Of a stretch of 64,000 nt of DNA, positions 38,181 through 48,361 are shown one piece after another (the stretch's first letter is position 1; the number at the start of each line of letters is the position of its first letter). Source of the DNA: Aquabacterium parvum (GTDB taxonomy: Bacteria > Pseudomonadota > Gammaproteobacteria > Burkholderiales > Burkholderiaceae_C); assembly GCF_001447195.1 (NCBI RefSeq), contig NZ_LFRI01000084.1:62001-126000 (forward strand), given 5' to 3'. The translations under genes and the position numbers were made by a program. The notes beneath the pieces were generated by a model. The model worked only from the letters and a program-made list of their open reading frames with translations. It was not told where the DNA came from and did not search any database.

Positions 38181-39296
38181 TCAGCCGCGTGACACCCCGG
38201 GCTTGGCTGCCGGTTTGGCCGATGTCAAGGCAGCCAGCAGGGACAGACAGGCAGGCGGCAAAGGCGCTTCAAAAGTCAACTCGTCGCCGCTGACGGGGTG
38301 CGGCAAGCGCAGGTAGCGGGCGTGCAGGAACATGCGGTCCCAGCGGCCATCGGGCAGGCGCAGTCGGTCCACCCCGGGCACCGCACCTTCGCCGCCACGC
38401 GCCAGGGCCTTGTTGAGCACGAAGTCACCGTATTTTTCGTCCCCCACGATGCCGTGGCCTTCGTGCGACAGGTGCACGCGAATCTGGTGGGTGCGACCGG
38501 TCTTGATGGTGACATCGAGCAGGCTGAAAGCGTCGAAGCGCTTGACCACCGAGACCAGCGAAATCGAACGTCGGCCATCATCGTCGTCGCCCGCCACGGC
38601 CTTGACCCGCCGCTCGCCTTCCGCCGTCAGGAACTTGTGCAACGCCACATCGACCACCTTCTTTTTTTCGGGCCACTGGCCACAAACCAGCGCCGCGTAG
38701 GTCTTGTGGGCTGTGCGGTGGCGAAAGCAATCCTGGAGGGTGACGAGCGCGCTGCGCTTTTTGGCGATGACCAACACGCCCGAGGTTTCCTTGTCGAGGC
38801 GGTGAACCAACGCCAGGAGCCTGGCCTGCGGGCGGGCTCGGCGAAGTTGCTCGATCACGCCGAAGCTCACCCCACTGCCACCGTGCACGGCGACACCGGC
38901 CGGCTTGTCGATGACCAGCATGACATCGTCTTCGAACAACACCGGGAACTCTCGGGCGGGCACAGCCGAGGCCTCGTCGGTCGGCTTTTCCGTCAGGCGC
39001 AATGGGGGCACGCGCACCTCGTCGCCCAGGGCCAGGCGGGTGTCGGCCGAGGCGCGGCCCTTGTTCACGCGAACCTCGCCGCTGCGAATGATGCGGTAGA
39101 CGAGGGTTTTCGGGGCGCCCTTGAGCACCTTGATGAGGAAATTGTCGAGGCGTTGGTCGGCGCTGCCTTCGTCAATGACCAGGCGCTGGACGCTGGCGAC
39201 AGATTGCGGGCGGGGAGAACTGGCTGCCAGGGTTTCGGCAACAGGACGGGAGGGGGTTGCGTCGGTGGGTTTTCGTGCCGCCTTTTTCGCGGCCAT
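38181..39296 (-). CDS. rluC: RluC-type 23S rRNA pseudouridine synthase
   Basis: An RluA-family enzyme with an S4 domain (about 45-105) and the catalytic HRLDKETSG, followed by KTGRTHQIRVHL. Placement divergent from rne identifies it as RluC, which modifies 955, 2504 and 2580 of 23S rRNA. I start at ATG 39296 (371 residues) rather than GTG 39344, because the extra codons overlap a TATAAT box at 39327-39332. The start is not certain. The leader is a basic 40-residue tail (AAKKAARKP). The C-terminal helix is typical. Confidence 0.92.
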   Translation of the reverse strand: MAAKKAARKPTDATPSRPVAETLAASSPRPQSVASVQRLVIDEGSADQRLDNFLIKVLKGAPKTLVYRIIRSGEVRVNKGRASADTRLALGDEVRVPPLRLTEKPTDEASAVPAREFPVLFEDDVMLVIDKPAGVAVHGGSGVSFGVIEQLRRARPQARLLALVHRLDKETSGVLVIAKKRSALVTLQDCFRHRTAHKTYAALVCGQWPEKKKVVDVALHKFLTAEGERRVKAVAGDDDDGRRSISLVSVVKRFDAFSLLDVTIKTGRTHQIRVHLSHEGHGIVGDEKYGDFVLNKALARGGEGAVPGVDRLRLPDGRWDRMFLHARYLRLPHPVSGDELTFEAPLPPACLSLLAALTSAKPAAKPGVSRG

Positions 39297-40063
39297 TCCC
39301 GAGCGCCCGGTTGCTTTTTTCGCACCTATAATGGTTTGAGCCACGTTGTGTGTCTTGTGTGAGGGTTTGTTTGCGGAATCTGCGTTCAGCGAGTTTCGCC
39401 AGTCAATCTCTCACCCAGGCGCTTGCCGCAGCAAACCGCATTTTACCGACGAGCCGGTTGCTGCAGGTGCCACGATGGGGCCCGGCGGGGTGTCCCGCCA
39501 CCAGTATGGCCATGCAGCAGTCGCCCTCCCTGAAGAGGTTCACCCAAGGTGTGAATTTGTCGGGTCGAGTGGCTGTCAGAGCCAATGTCGATCGAACCAC
39601 GTTCAAGGTTGTTGGGCCCCAGCGCCCGCTTCGCCGGCTTGCCGGTGCCGCACGCTGAGGCCCGTGTCGAGTGAATCACACGTGTCCCGGACTGTTTCGC
39701 ACACCGCCCTTTCCACCCGCTCGCAGCAAGACGCCCGCCATCCGGCCGTTGGTGTGCTGTGCGGCCGGTGGCTGGCGCATCGTGTGGGCGTCCAGGCAGC
39801 CGCCCCTTTCCATGTCCGCGCCCCCATGCCCAAGGCATGGAGCCGGCGGACGCCATCCGGCTGTCGCCAGACCCTGTCCTTCACCCCGGCACACGCGCCC
39901 CTGACGTCCGACCCGCTCTGGCGGGCCTGACGTCCAAGGCAATTCCTTCGGTTCTTCGTCGTTGCTCGCGCATGCAAGCTGCCGCTGACCTTCGGGTCGG
40001 GGGCGACTGGAGACATGTCTCGGTGCCATCCCGAGCTGTCTCCGTTGCAGAAATGGAGCACCC
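39297..40063. promoter_or_regulatory. 767-bp rluC-rne gap, probable long structured rne leader
   Basis: No gene is credible here. A TATAAT box at 39327-39332 (no matching -35) could start a plus-strand rne transcript with a leader of about 720 bases. Near the rne end is a perfect hairpin, CCCGC-TCTG-GCGGG (39912-39925), flanked by two copies of CCTGACGTCC (39900-39909 and 39926-39935). The rest is GC-rich. In E. coli RNase E shortens its own mRNA through a 361-base leader, so a similar autoregulatory role is plausible here but is inference. Confidence 0.55.
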
Positions 40064-42946
40064 ATGAAGCGCATGCTGATCAATGCCACGCAGGCCGAAG
40101 AACGCCGCCTGGCCATCGTTGACGGGCAGAAACTGCTCGACTTCGAAACCGAAATCGAAGGTCGCGAACAACGCAAGGGCAACATCTACAAGGCCGTCGT
40201 CACACGCGTCGAGCCTTCATTGGAAGCCTGTTTCGTCGACTACGGCGAAGACCGCCACGGCTTCCTGCCGTTCAAGGAAATCTCGCGCCAGTACTTCAAG
40301 GAAGGCGCTGACGTCCGCTCGGCCAAGATCCAGGACGTCATCAAAGAGGGCCAGGAACTCCTGGTCCAGGTCGAAAAGGAAGAGCGTGGCAACAAGGGCG
40401 CTGCCCTGACCACCTTCGTTTCGCTGGCCGGCCGCTACCTGGTGCTGATGCCCAACAACCCGCGTGGCGGTGGCGTCAGCCGTCGCATCGAGGGCGATGA
40501 GCGCGAAGAGCTCAAGGAGGCGATGGATCAGCTCGAGTACCCCAAGGGCATGAGCCTGATCGCCCGCACCGCCGGCATCGGTCGCTCTGCTGCCGAGCTG
40601 CAGTGGGACCTGAACTACATGCTCAAGCTGTGGACGGCCATCGACGAGGCCTCCACCGCCGGCAAGGGCGCTTACCTGATCTACCAGGAATCGTCGCTGG
40701 TCATCCGCGCCATCCGCGACTACTTCACGTCCGACATCGGCGAGATCCTGATCGACACGGACGACATCTACGAGCAGGCCAAGCAGTTCATGCTGCACGT
40801 CATGCCCGATCAGGCCAACCGCGTGAAGCGCTACCGCGATGACGCGGCGCTGTTCGCACGCTTTCAGATCGAGCACCAGATTGAAACGGCCTTCAGCCGC
40901 ACGGTGAACCTGCCCTCGGGCGGCGCCATCGTGATCGACCACACCGAAGCGCTGGTGTCGGTGGACGTGAACTCGGCGCGCGCCACCCGCGGCAGCGACA
41001 TCGAGGAAACCGCCTTCCGCACCAACCTGGAAGCGGCCGACGAAATCGCCCGCCAGATGCGCCTGCGCGACCTGGGCGGCCTGATCGTCATGGACTTCAT
41101 CGACATGGAGGACAGCAAGCACCGCCGCGAGGTGGAGCAGCGCCTGCGTGACGCCCTGCGCACCGACCGCGCCCGCGTGCAGTTCAGCTCGATCAGCAAG
41201 TTCGGCCTGCTGGAGATGTCCCGTCAACGCCTGCGCCCGGCGCTGAGCGAAGGCAGCCACATCACCTGCCCTCGCTGCAACGGCACCGGCCACATCCGCG
41301 ACACCGAGTCCTCGGCGCTGCAGATCCTGCGCATCATCCAGGAAGAGTCGATGAAGGACAACACCTCGGCCGTGCACGTGCAAGTGCCGGTGGAAGTGAC
41401 CTCCTTCCTGTTGAATGAGAAGCGCACCGAGATCACCAAGATCGAGCTCAAACAGCGCGTGACCGTGCTGCTGGTGCCAAACAAGCACCTCGAGACCCCG
41501 AACTACAAGCTGGAACGCCTGCGTCACGACGACCCGCGTCTGGAAAACATCCAGGCCAGCTACACGATGATCGAGGAGCCGGACGACGAGGTGGGCATCA
41601 CCCGCCGCGAGAAGGCCAAGGCCAAGCAGGAGCCGGTCATCAAGGGTGTGCTGCCCGACCAACCGGCCCCGATCGCCCCGCCGAAGGAAGAAGTGCCTGT
41701 CGTGGCCGCTGCTCCGCTGGCGCCGCCCGCACCGGTTCAGGCCCCCGTGCCCGCCTCGGGTGGCTTCTTCGGCTGGGTCAAGCGCCTGTTGGGCTTTGGC
41801 GGCGAGGCCCCTGCCCCCGCGCCCGTGGTGACGCCGGTCGCTGCGCCCGCACCCGCAGAAAGCAAGGACGACAAGGGCCGTGGCGGCCGTCGCGATGGCC
41901 AGGCCCGCAGTGGCCGAGGAGGCGGTCGCGGTGGGGAGCGCTCCGAGCGTGGTGAGCGCAGCGAGGCCAAGGGCGAAGGCCGTGGCCGTCGCCAAGGCCC
42001 CCGCGAAGAGCGCAACGAAAGCGAAAACGCCGCAGGCCGCGATGGTGGCCGCGACCGCGCCGAGCGCGGTGAACGAGGCGAGCGCGGCGGTCGTGGTCGC
42101 CGTGGCGAAAACACCGAGCGTCCGGCCATCAACCGCGAGGCCATCGCCGCCGAAGCCCAGGCCCTGGGCCTGGCTGCAACCGGCGCAACAGGTGCCGAAG
42201 CTGCCGTGTCGCTTTCCCCCGAAGGCCAGCCCGGTGATGCCGACCAACAACGCGAAGGCCGTCGCCGCCGCCGTGGTGGCCGTGGCCGCGGTGAACGCGA
42301 AGAGTCTTCGGTGGGCAACGAAGCTGAAGCCGCGAACGCAGATGCCGGCGTGAACAGCGAGGGCAACGACGCCTCCGAGAACCAGGTTGAAGGCGATGCC
42401 GCCTCCGAAGGCCAGGAAGGCCGTCGCCGCCGAAACCGCGGTCGCCGTGGTGGCGAGCGTCGCGAGCGTGCCGAGGTTGCGGAAGGTGCAGATGTCGGCA
42501 TCGGCGCCGAAGGTGCGCAGCCCACACAGGCTTTCGAAGCCCAAGCTGCCTCGCCAACTGAGGTCATCGCCCCCCTTGCCCCGCAAGACAGCGCTGCGCC
42601 CGCAACGCCCGATGTGGCGGTCGCCACCTCCCAAGCGCCTGTCAGTGCTCCCGCAATGGCCATCGAGGTGCCTGTCGCTGCGCCGGAACCCGCACGGGCC
42701 GCAGCACCTTATGTGCTGCCGCTGAGCGAGTTGCAGGGCATTGCCCAGGCCGCAGGCCTGGAATGGGTGAACTCTGACGCAGACAAAATCATGGCGGCGC
42801 AAGAGGCCATCGCCAACGAGCCGCGGCCTGTGCACGTGCCCCGTGAGCGCAAGCCCGCCGTGGTGCTCGACGAAGGTCCGCTGGTCCTGGTCGAGACCCG
42901 CAAGGACCTCAGCCAGGTGAGCCTGCCCTTCGAGCAGCAAGCCTGA
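40064..42946 (+). CDS. rne: RNase E
   Basis: A 960-residue RNase E/G protein. The catalytic half has the S1 domain (about 38-120), the 5'-sensor and DNase I-like domains ([20 protein letters not shown]) and the zinc-link CPRCNGTG at Cys402 and Cys405. From about 515 the protein is a disordered scaffold: Pro/Ala-rich, then a long Arg/Gly/Glu-rich tract ([20 protein letters not shown] and similar), ending with a conserved-looking betaproteobacterial tail ([17 protein letters not shown]...). RNase E starts mRNA decay and matures rRNA and tRNA. The start has GGAG at good spacing. Confidence 0.97.
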   Translation: MKRMLINATQAEERRLAIVDGQKLLDFETEIEGREQRKGNIYKAVVTRVEPSLEACFVDYGEDRHGFLPFKEISRQYFKEGADVRSAKIQDVIKEGQELLVQVEKEERGNKGAALTTFVSLAGRYLVLMPNNPRGGGVSRRIEGDEREELKEAMDQLEYPKGMSLIARTAGIGRSAAELQWDLNYMLKLWTAIDEASTAGKGAYLIYQESSLVIRAIRDYFTSDIGEILIDTDDIYEQAKQFMLHVMPDQANRVKRYRDDAALFARFQIEHQIETAFSRTVNLPSGGAIVIDHTEALVSVDVNSARATRGSDIEETAFRTNLEAADEIARQMRLRDLGGLIVMDFIDMEDSKHRREVEQRLRDALRTDRARVQFSSISKFGLLEMSRQRLRPALSEGSHITCPRCNGTGHIRDTESSALQILRIIQEESMKDNTSAVHVQVPVEVTSFLLNEKRTEITKIELKQRVTVLLVPNKHLETPNYKLERLRHDDPRLENIQASYTMIEEPDDEVGITRREKAKAKQEPVIKGVLPDQPAPIAPPKEEVPVVAAAPLAPPAPVQAPVPASGGFFGWVKRLLGFGGEAPAPAPVVTPVAAPAPAESKDDKGRGGRRDGQARSGRGGGRGGERSERGERSEAKGEGRGRRQGPREERNESENAAGRDGGRDRAERGERGERGGRGRRGENTERPAINREAIAAEAQALGLAATGATGAEAAVSLSPEGQPGDADQQREGRRRRRGGRGRGEREESSVGNEAEAANADAGVNSEGNDASENQVEGDAASEGQEGRRRRNRGRRGGERRERAEVAEGADVGIGAEGAQPTQAFEAQAASPTEVIAPLAPQDSAAPATPDVAVATSQAPVSAPAMAIEVPVAAPEPARAAAPYVLPLSELQGIAQAAGLEWVNSDADKIMAAQEAIANEPRPVHVPRERKPAVVLDEGPLVLVETRKDLSQVSLPFEQQA

Positions 42947-42984
42947 CGCAGGCCTGAGCACCAACGGCGCTCCGTGCCCCACCG

Positions 42985-43017
42985 AAAAGCCCGGTCCCAC
43001 GACCGGGCTTTTCTTTT
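42985..43017 (+). terminator. Rho-independent terminator after rne
   Basis: A perfect 12-bp stem, AAAAGCCCGGTC (42985-42996) with GACCGGGCTTTT (43001-43012), loop CCAC, then TCTTTT. This is a textbook terminator 38 bases after the rne stop. The A-run on the left arm would also allow some termination on the other strand. Confidence 0.93.
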
Positions 43018-43080
43018 GTCCGGCCGCGCCACCCCTCTGCGACGGCAGCAAAGCAAAGGGTTTCACCTATACGCGAAGCA

Positions 43081-43110
43081 ATTGACCTTAACGTCAATAC
43101 TGAATCTAAT
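43081..43110 (+). promoter_or_regulatory. Promoter with palindromic operator before the acyl-CoA ligase
   Basis: TTGACC (43082-43087) and TCTAAT (43105-43110) are spaced by 17 bases and form a good sigma-70-type promoter. The -35 overlaps an inverted repeat ATTGAC-N6-GTCAAT (43081-43098). The layout recalls operators of MerR-family regulators of acyl-CoA and branched-chain amino acid catabolism (LiuR type), though that assignment is my inference. The predicted mRNA start is near 43117, giving a short leader with AGGAGA before the TTG. Confidence 0.6.
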
Positions 43111-43133
43111 GGGGCAAACATCAGGAGACCGCG

Positions 43134-45029
43134 TTGCCCCCCAAGACTGCGCACGCCAGAATCGCCGCCGCACCGCTCGCCGCAGGGCAGGCTCACCTCG
43201 GCATGGACCCGATGCAAGGCTTCGTGCCTCCCCCCCGCATCCTGCTCGAGACCGCTCGTCGCCTGGGTCAGCACCCGGCTTACCACGTGCGCGGCTCGGA
43301 CGCCTGGCAAGGCACGTCCTGGCAGCAATACGGCGAGGCCGTTCGTCAGGCAGCCCGGGCATTGCTGCAACTCGGCGTTCAACGCGGCGACGCGGTCGCG
43401 ATCCTGGGCTTCAACAGCCCTGAGTGGGCCACCATGGCATTTGCGGCCATGGCCATTGGCGCCACGCCTGCAGGCATCTACTGGACCAGCTCCAGCCAGG
43501 ACATCGCCTACATCCTCAACCACTGCCGCGCCAGCGTGCTGCTGGTCGATGACAGCAAACGACTGCGCACCGTCGAAGAGGTCGCCCCCGAGTTGCTTCA
43601 CCTGAGCACGGTGGTGCTGCTGTCGTCGCCAGAGCAAGCAGGCAATGGCGCGCTGAACACGCCCGAAGGACGCCGCCAGCTCATGGGCTGGGATGCCTTT
43701 TTGTCGCTGGGCACACCGGCACTGGACAAGCAGCTGAACGACCGCCTGGCCAGCCTCCTGCCCACCGACATTGGCACGCTCATCTACACATCCGGCACCA
43801 CCGGCCCTGCCAAGGCGGTGGCCCTCAGCCAGGGAAACCTGTGGTGGATGGGTCAGAACATGACCTCGCTCTACGAGGTCGATGAACGCGACCGCATGCT
43901 GTCGTACCTGCCCCTGGCCCACATCGCCGAGCAGATGGGTTCGATGCACAACCAGGCGCACTCTGGTTTGAGTGTGTACTACGCGCGCAGCATCGAAGAG
44001 CTCGGTGATCACCTCAAGGAGGTGCGCCCCACCATCTTCTTTGGCGTGCCGCGTGTGTGGGAAAAGATGCAAGCGGGCATCGAGGCCAAGCTGAACCAGG
44101 CCACGGGCGCCAAGGCATCGCTGGCGCGATGGGCCATTGGCGTTGGTCAGCGCTGGCACGAACTCGACCACGCCGGCAAACCCTGTGGCCCGTGGCTGGG
44201 CCTGCAGATGAGCCTGGCGCGCAAGCTGATCCACAGCAAGGTGCAAGCCGCCCTGGGGCTGGACCAGGCCCGCTTCCTGAGCTCAGGCGCCGCGCCCATT
44301 CACCCTGACAAGCTGCGGTTCTTTGCAGGACTGGACCTGCCCGTGCGCGAACTGTATGGACAGTCGGAGGTTTGCGGCCCCTCGACCATGTCCTTTCCTG
44401 GCAGCACGCGCGTCGGCTCGGTCGGCAAGGCCTTGCCCGGCACCGAAATCCGCGTGGCCGAAGATGGCGAGCTGCAGGTGCGCGGCCCACACCTTTTTCA
44501 GGGCTACATGGGCTCACCCGGTGCCACAGCCGACGCGTTCGATGACGGCTGGTTGCGCACGGGAGACGTCGGTCGCATCGACCAGGATGGCTACGTCTAC
44601 ATCACCGGCCGCAAGAAGGACATCATCATCACCTCGGGCGGCAAGAACATCGCGCCGGCCAACATCGAGTCGGCGCTGATGGAGGCCGAGTTGATCGAGC
44701 ACGCGGTGGTTTGCGGCGACAACCGCCATTACCTGACGGCGCTGGTGACGCTGGACGCGCAGGCCCTCAAGACCCTGGCGAACAGCGAAGGCCTGCCAGC
44801 CGGAGCGCCCATGCACGATCACCCCAGGGTGCTGGCGGCACTGCAAAGCGCGATCGACCGCGTCAACGCCACGCAGGCTCGCGTGGCCCATGTGCGCAAG
44901 TTCGCCGTGCTCACCCAGCCGCTGAGCATCGAGGGAGGCGAACTCACCCCCACGCTGAAGGTCAAGCGCATGGTGGTGATCGACCGTCACGCGGCCTTGC
45001 AGGACAGGCTCTACAGCAGCGGAGACTGA
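43134..45029 (+). CDS. AMP-binding long-chain acyl-CoA ligase
   Basis: A 631-residue adenylate-forming enzyme with the phosphate loop YTSGTTGPAKAVALS (about 217-231), the YGQSEVCGP adenylate motif, GWLRTGDVG and the C-terminal GRKKDIIITSGGKN. It resembles FadD15/AMP-dependent long-chain fatty acid ligases, which convert fatty acid plus CoA and ATP to acyl-CoA. Substrate chain length cannot be set. The start is TTG 43134 with AGGAGA at good spacing. It stands alone in its operon and ends 39 bases before convergent nagZ. Confidence 0.92.
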   Translation: MPPKTAHARIAAAPLAAGQAHLGMDPMQGFVPPPRILLETARRLGQHPAYHVRGSDAWQGTSWQQYGEAVRQAARALLQLGVQRGDAVAILGFNSPEWATMAFAAMAIGATPAGIYWTSSSQDIAYILNHCRASVLLVDDSKRLRTVEEVAPELLHLSTVVLLSSPEQAGNGALNTPEGRRQLMGWDAFLSLGTPALDKQLNDRLASLLPTDIGTLIYTSGTTGPAKAVALSQGNLWWMGQNMTSLYEVDERDRMLSYLPLAHIAEQMGSMHNQAHSGLSVYYARSIEELGDHLKEVRPTIFFGVPRVWEKMQAGIEAKLNQATGAKASLARWAIGVGQRWHELDHAGKPCGPWLGLQMSLARKLIHSKVQAALGLDQARFLSSGAAPIHPDKLRFFAGLDLPVRELYGQSEVCGPSTMSFPGSTRVGSVGKALPGTEIRVAEDGELQVRGPHLFQGYMGSPGATADAFDDGWLRTGDVGRIDQDGYVYITGRKKDIIITSGGKNIAPANIESALMEAELIEHAVVCGDNRHYLTALVTLDAQALKTLANSEGLPAGAPMHDHPRVLAALQSAIDRVNATQARVAHVRKFAVLTQPLSIEGGELTPTLKVKRMVVIDRHAALQDRLYSSGD

Positions 45030-45068
45030 GACAACTCGCGAGCTGCTCCGCCCTGCCCGCTGCGATGT

Positions 45069-46229
45069 TCAGCGTGGCAGCTTCGCGAGGGCCTGCAGGT
45101 AAGGCGCGTGGTGCATCAGCTCGTCCCAGGTGAAGGGCGCGGTCTGCGGCAGCAGGTCGATGCGGCGCGCTTCGCTGTCGGCGCTGGGCGTCCATTCGCC
45201 ACGGGCCAGGGCTTCGCTCAAACCATCGAGCAAGGCATCGACCGGCGCGCCACCGTCGAGCGACTGGTTGCACAGCAGCACCATGTCGCAATCGGCGTTC
45301 AGCGCGGCGATGGCGCCTTGGGTCTGGCTGCCGGCCACGCTGGCGCCTTCCATGCTCAGGTCGTCGCTGAAGATGGCGCCGGTGAAGCCCAACTGGCCTC
45401 GCAGGATGTCCTGCAGCCAGCGCGACGAGAAACCGGCCGGTGACGCGTCCACCTTGGGGTAGATGACGTGGGCCGGCATCACGCTGGTCAGCGAGGTGCT
45501 CAGCCACTCATACGGCTTGGCGTCGTCGGCCAGGATGGCCTTGAGCGAGCGCTTGTCGACCGGCACGGCCACGTGCGAGTCGGCCTTGACGAAGCCGTGA
45601 CCGGGGAAGTGCTTGCCGCAGTTGGCCATGCCGGCCAACAGCAGGCCGTGCATCACGCCCTTGGCCAGCACGGTGGCCACGCGCGGGTCGCTGTGGAAGG
45701 CGCGGTCGCCGATGACACCGCTCTCGCCCCAATCGAGGTCGAGCACGGGCGTGAAGGTCAAGTCGACACCGCAGGCGCGCAGCTCGCTGGCCAGCACGTA
45801 ACCACAGGCGGTGGCGGCGTCGGTGGCGGCCATGGCGCCTGCGCCCTCGCCGCCCTTGCCGTCGCTCATCCACATGTCGCCGAGCTTGCGCATGGCCGGC
45901 ACGTGGGTGAAGCCATCGGTCTTGAAGCGCTGCACGCGTCCGCCTTCGTGGTCGACACAGATCAGCACGTCAGGGCGGATGGCCTTGATCTCGGCGCACA
46001 AAGCGGTGAGCTGGGAGCGGCTCTCCCAATTGCGCGCGAACAGGATCAGGCCACCGGTGAGCGGGTGTTCCAGGCGGCGGCGGTCGTCGTCGTTCAGGGT
46101 CTGACCCGCGATGTCGAGCACGACAGGGGCGTGCTGCAGGTCGGCCAACGCGCCTGCGGCCGAGGGTTTGGCGATGGCACGGGACTTGGACGCCTTGGCG
46201 GCTTTCGGGGCTTGGATGGCTTTGGACAT
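45069..46229 (-). CDS. nagZ: NagZ beta-N-acetylhexosaminidase
   Basis: A glycoside hydrolase family 3 cytoplasmic enzyme of 386 residues with the catalytic His/Asp region KHFPGHGFVKADSH and the nucleophile Asp in IFSDDLSMEGA. NagZ removes GlcNAc from anhydro-muropeptides in peptidoglycan recycling, and its product can induce AmpC beta-lactamase in some species. The start (ATG 46229) follows a 30-residue Lys/Ala leader not seen in E. coli. It is last in the lepA...acpS-nagZ group, 64 bases after acpS. Confidence 0.95.
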   Translation of the reverse strand: MSKAIQAPKAAKASKSRAIAKPSAAGALADLQHAPVVLDIAGQTLNDDDRRRLEHPLTGGLILFARNWESRSQLTALCAEIKAIRPDVLICVDHEGGRVQRFKTDGFTHVPAMRKLGDMWMSDGKGGEGAGAMAATDAATACGYVLASELRACGVDLTFTPVLDLDWGESGVIGDRAFHSDPRVATVLAKGVMHGLLLAGMANCGKHFPGHGFVKADSHVAVPVDKRSLKAILADDAKPYEWLSTSLTSVMPAHVIYPKVDASPAGFSSRWLQDILRGQLGFTGAIFSDDLSMEGASVAGSQTQGAIAALNADCDMVLLCNQSLDGGAPVDALLDGLSEALARGEWTPSADSEARRIDLLPQTAPFTWDELMHHAPYLQALAKLPR

Positions 46230-46293
46230 GGGCTTGGCGAGGGGGGGGCAGACGGAGTTCTGTGTGATCTGGCGAATTGATAACGCGTGCCGA

Positions 46294-46707
46294 TCAAGGC
46301 ACTGCCGGCGAAGCAGGATCGGTTTCGACGACGACAAAGGCCTGAGCCAGATCGCCTTCATCGGTGACGGTGACGTGGGCCTTCCAGCCCTTGGCAGCAA
46401 ACCAGGTGGCCAGCTCGTCGTTCAGGACGATCTGGGGCTGGCCGCTCTCGGCGTTGAGGATCTCGCAGCGCCGCCAGGTCATGGGCATGTGGATGCCCAG
46501 ACCGATGGCTTTTGAAAAAGCCTCTTTGGCAGCGAAGCGCGTGGCCAGGTAGCGCAGGCCGCGCACAGGCGAGCGGGCCGTGCGGGCGCGCCACACGGCG
46601 AGTTCGCGGTCGCCCAGCACCTTCTCGGCAAAGCGATCGCCACGGCGCTCCAGCGTGTCGCGGATGCGGCGCACGTCGCACAGGTCGGTGCCGATCCCGA
46701 CGATCAT
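46294..46707 (-). CDS. acpS: Holo-ACP synthase
   Basis: This 137-residue enzyme has the AcpS motifs [10 protein letters not shown] near the N terminus and [13 protein letters not shown] in the middle. It transfers 4'-phosphopantetheine from CoA to apo-acyl carrier protein, thereby activating the acpP product encoded about 13 kb away in this window. It overlaps pdxJ by four bases (ATGA). Confidence 0.95.
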   Translation of the reverse strand: MIVGIGTDLCDVRRIRDTLERRGDRFAEKVLGDRELAVWRARTARSPVRGLRYLATRFAAKEAFSKAIGLGIHMPMTWRRCEILNAESGQPQIVLNDELATWFAAKGWKAHVTVTDEGDLAQAFVVVETDPASPAVP

Positions 46708-47519
46708 GCCCGCCCCGCCTGCCTGGCGCGGATGGCCTCGGCCTTGAAGTCGGCAATGGCATGTTTGATGCCCACGAAGATCGAGTGACCGATCAGCGCG
46801 TGTCCGATGTGCAGTTCATGCACGTCAGGCAAGGCGGCCACCAAAGCGGTGCTGCTGGGTGCGTCGTCGCCCTTCCGATCGGGCTGGCACAGGGCCAGGC
46901 CATGGCCGGCATGGGTTCGCAGGCCCTGGCTGGCCGCATGCAGCAAGCCTTGGCGCAGGCGCGTCAGCTCGGCCTGCAAGGCTGCGGCATCGCTATCCCA
47001 CCAGGCATGCGCCAGGGGGCCAGTGTGGAGCTCCACACAAGGCGCGCCGGCGCGAGCCGCCGCGTCAATCTGAGCCGGATCGGCACCGATGAACAGCGAC
47101 ACGCGGCAATTCGCTTCGGCCAGGCGCGTGCAGGCGTCCTTGACGCGCTCGAACTGCCCGATGACATCGAGCCCGCCTTCTGTGGTGACCTCCTGGCGAC
47201 GCTCCGGCACCAGGCAAACGTGCTCGGGGCGCGTGCGCTCGATGATGCCCAGCATCTCGTCGGTCACCGCGGCCTCGAAGTTCAGGGGCACACCGATGGC
47301 GTCCTTCAGGCGCGCCACGTCGTCGTCGCGGATGTGACGGCGGTCTTCGCGCAAGTGGAAGGTGATGATGTCGGCCCCGCCCTCGACGGCCAGCAGCGCT
47401 GCCTGGACCGGGTCGGGGAAGCGCCCGCCGCGTGCGTTGCGCAACGTGGCAACGTGGTCGATGTTGACGCCCAGCAAGGGCGCATCGTGAGCGGTCAGGT
47501 GCATGCCAGAGAAAGTCAT
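46704..47519 (-). CDS. pdxJ: Pyridoxine 5'-phosphate synthase
   Basis: PdxJ condenses 1-deoxyxylulose 5-phosphate with the PdxA product to form pyridoxine 5'-phosphate, the vitamin B6 ring. The 271-residue TIM-barrel shows [25 protein letters not shown] and AGHGL. Either ATG 47519 or ATG 47504 could start; the first overlaps recO by four bases. The recO-pdxJ-acpS order is conserved in proteobacteria. Confidence 0.96.
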   Translation of the reverse strand: MTFSGMHLTAHDAPLLGVNIDHVATLRNARGGRFPDPVQAALLAVEGGADIITFHLREDRRHIRDDDVARLKDAIGVPLNFEAAVTDEMLGIIERTRPEHVCLVPERRQEVTTEGGLDVIGQFERVKDACTRLAEANCRVSLFIGADPAQIDAAARAGAPCVELHTGPLAHAWWDSDAAALQAELTRLRQGLLHAASQGLRTHAGHGLALCQPDRKGDDAPSSTALVAALPDVHELHIGHALIGHSIFVGIKHAIADFKAEAIRARQAGRA

Positions 47520-48355
47520 GGTTGCTGGAGTTCCATCATGAGCTGGCGGGTGCGCAGCGTGTTCGTGCCGAGATGATAGTGAAGCAGCGAGCGCGTGATC
47601 GCTTTGAGGTCAACCAAGGCTGGCACACAGGCGGCCATCAGGCTGGGCAAGGGCGAGTGCCCGGGTTTGACGCGCCTTGGGTCGTTGAGCCAGCCATCCG
47701 AGAGCGCGTCCTCCATCGCCAGCAACACGCTGCCATTGAGCACGTTGGGCCCCTCGGTGGATTCACCCAGGTGATGTGCGGGACGCACGCCCAGCTCCGG
47801 GTGCAACTCATAGGGCTCGCCTGCCAACACGGGCCGACCATCAAGGGTTTGCAGCGCCAGGTCCGGCAGGTGCCCCAGTTGACGCAGCAAGATCAACTCG
47901 AAAGCCCGCAACGCCGCGTGCAGCAAACCCGGCTCGGCCAGGGCCTGCAAGGTGTCGGCATAGGCCTCGAACAGAACCGGATGTGGGTCTTGCCGGGGCA
48001 GCAACTTCATCAACAACTCGTTGAGGTAGAAGCCCGGCAACAGGGCCCCGCCCCCACAAAATGCCGGCCCGCCAGCCCACTCGGCCTGCCTCAGCAGCAA
48101 CACCTCGACGTCATCGCCGCGCTTGGAGCCAAAGCCCACGGTGATGCGCTGAAACGGCATCAGCACGGGCCTGAGCTGTGAGTAGGGCCGCTTGCCCCCC
48201 TTGGCAATGGCCACCACCCTGCCCTGCTCTCGGCAGAACATGTCCAGGATCAGGCTGGACTCGCTCCAGTCATGGCTGTGCAGCACATAGGCCGGCGATG
48301 GCCCCCTCGAGCCACCGTGTGAAGCACCGCGCAACGACGACCGGGGCCCCGTCAC
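47516..48355 (-). CDS. recO: RecO DNA repair protein
   Basis: A 279-residue RecO with an N-terminal OB domain (AYVLHSHDWSESSLILDMF) and a helical C-terminal domain. It helps load RecA at single-stranded gaps with RecR/RecF. No zinc-ligand cysteines are seen, as in other gammaproteobacterial and betaproteobacterial RecO. Start is GTG 48355, 6 bases after the era stop, so tight coupling is likely. Confidence 0.93.
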   Translation of the reverse strand: MTGPRSSLRGASHGGSRGPSPAYVLHSHDWSESSLILDMFCREQGRVVAIAKGGKRPYSQLRPVLMPFQRITVGFGSKRGDDVEVLLLRQAEWAGGPAFCGGGALLPGFYLNELLMKLLPRQDPHPVLFEAYADTLQALAEPGLLHAALRAFELILLRQLGHLPDLALQTLDGRPVLAGEPYELHPELGVRPAHHLGESTEGPNVLNGSVLLAMEDALSDGWLNDPRRVKPGHSPLPSLMAACVPALVDLKAITRSLLHYHLGTNTLRTRQLMMELQQP

Positions 48356-48361
48356 CAGGCC

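Noticed and set aside
40217-43066. A 949-codon minus-strand open frame
   Set aside because: It is antisense to rne and reflects codon bias of the RNase E gene.
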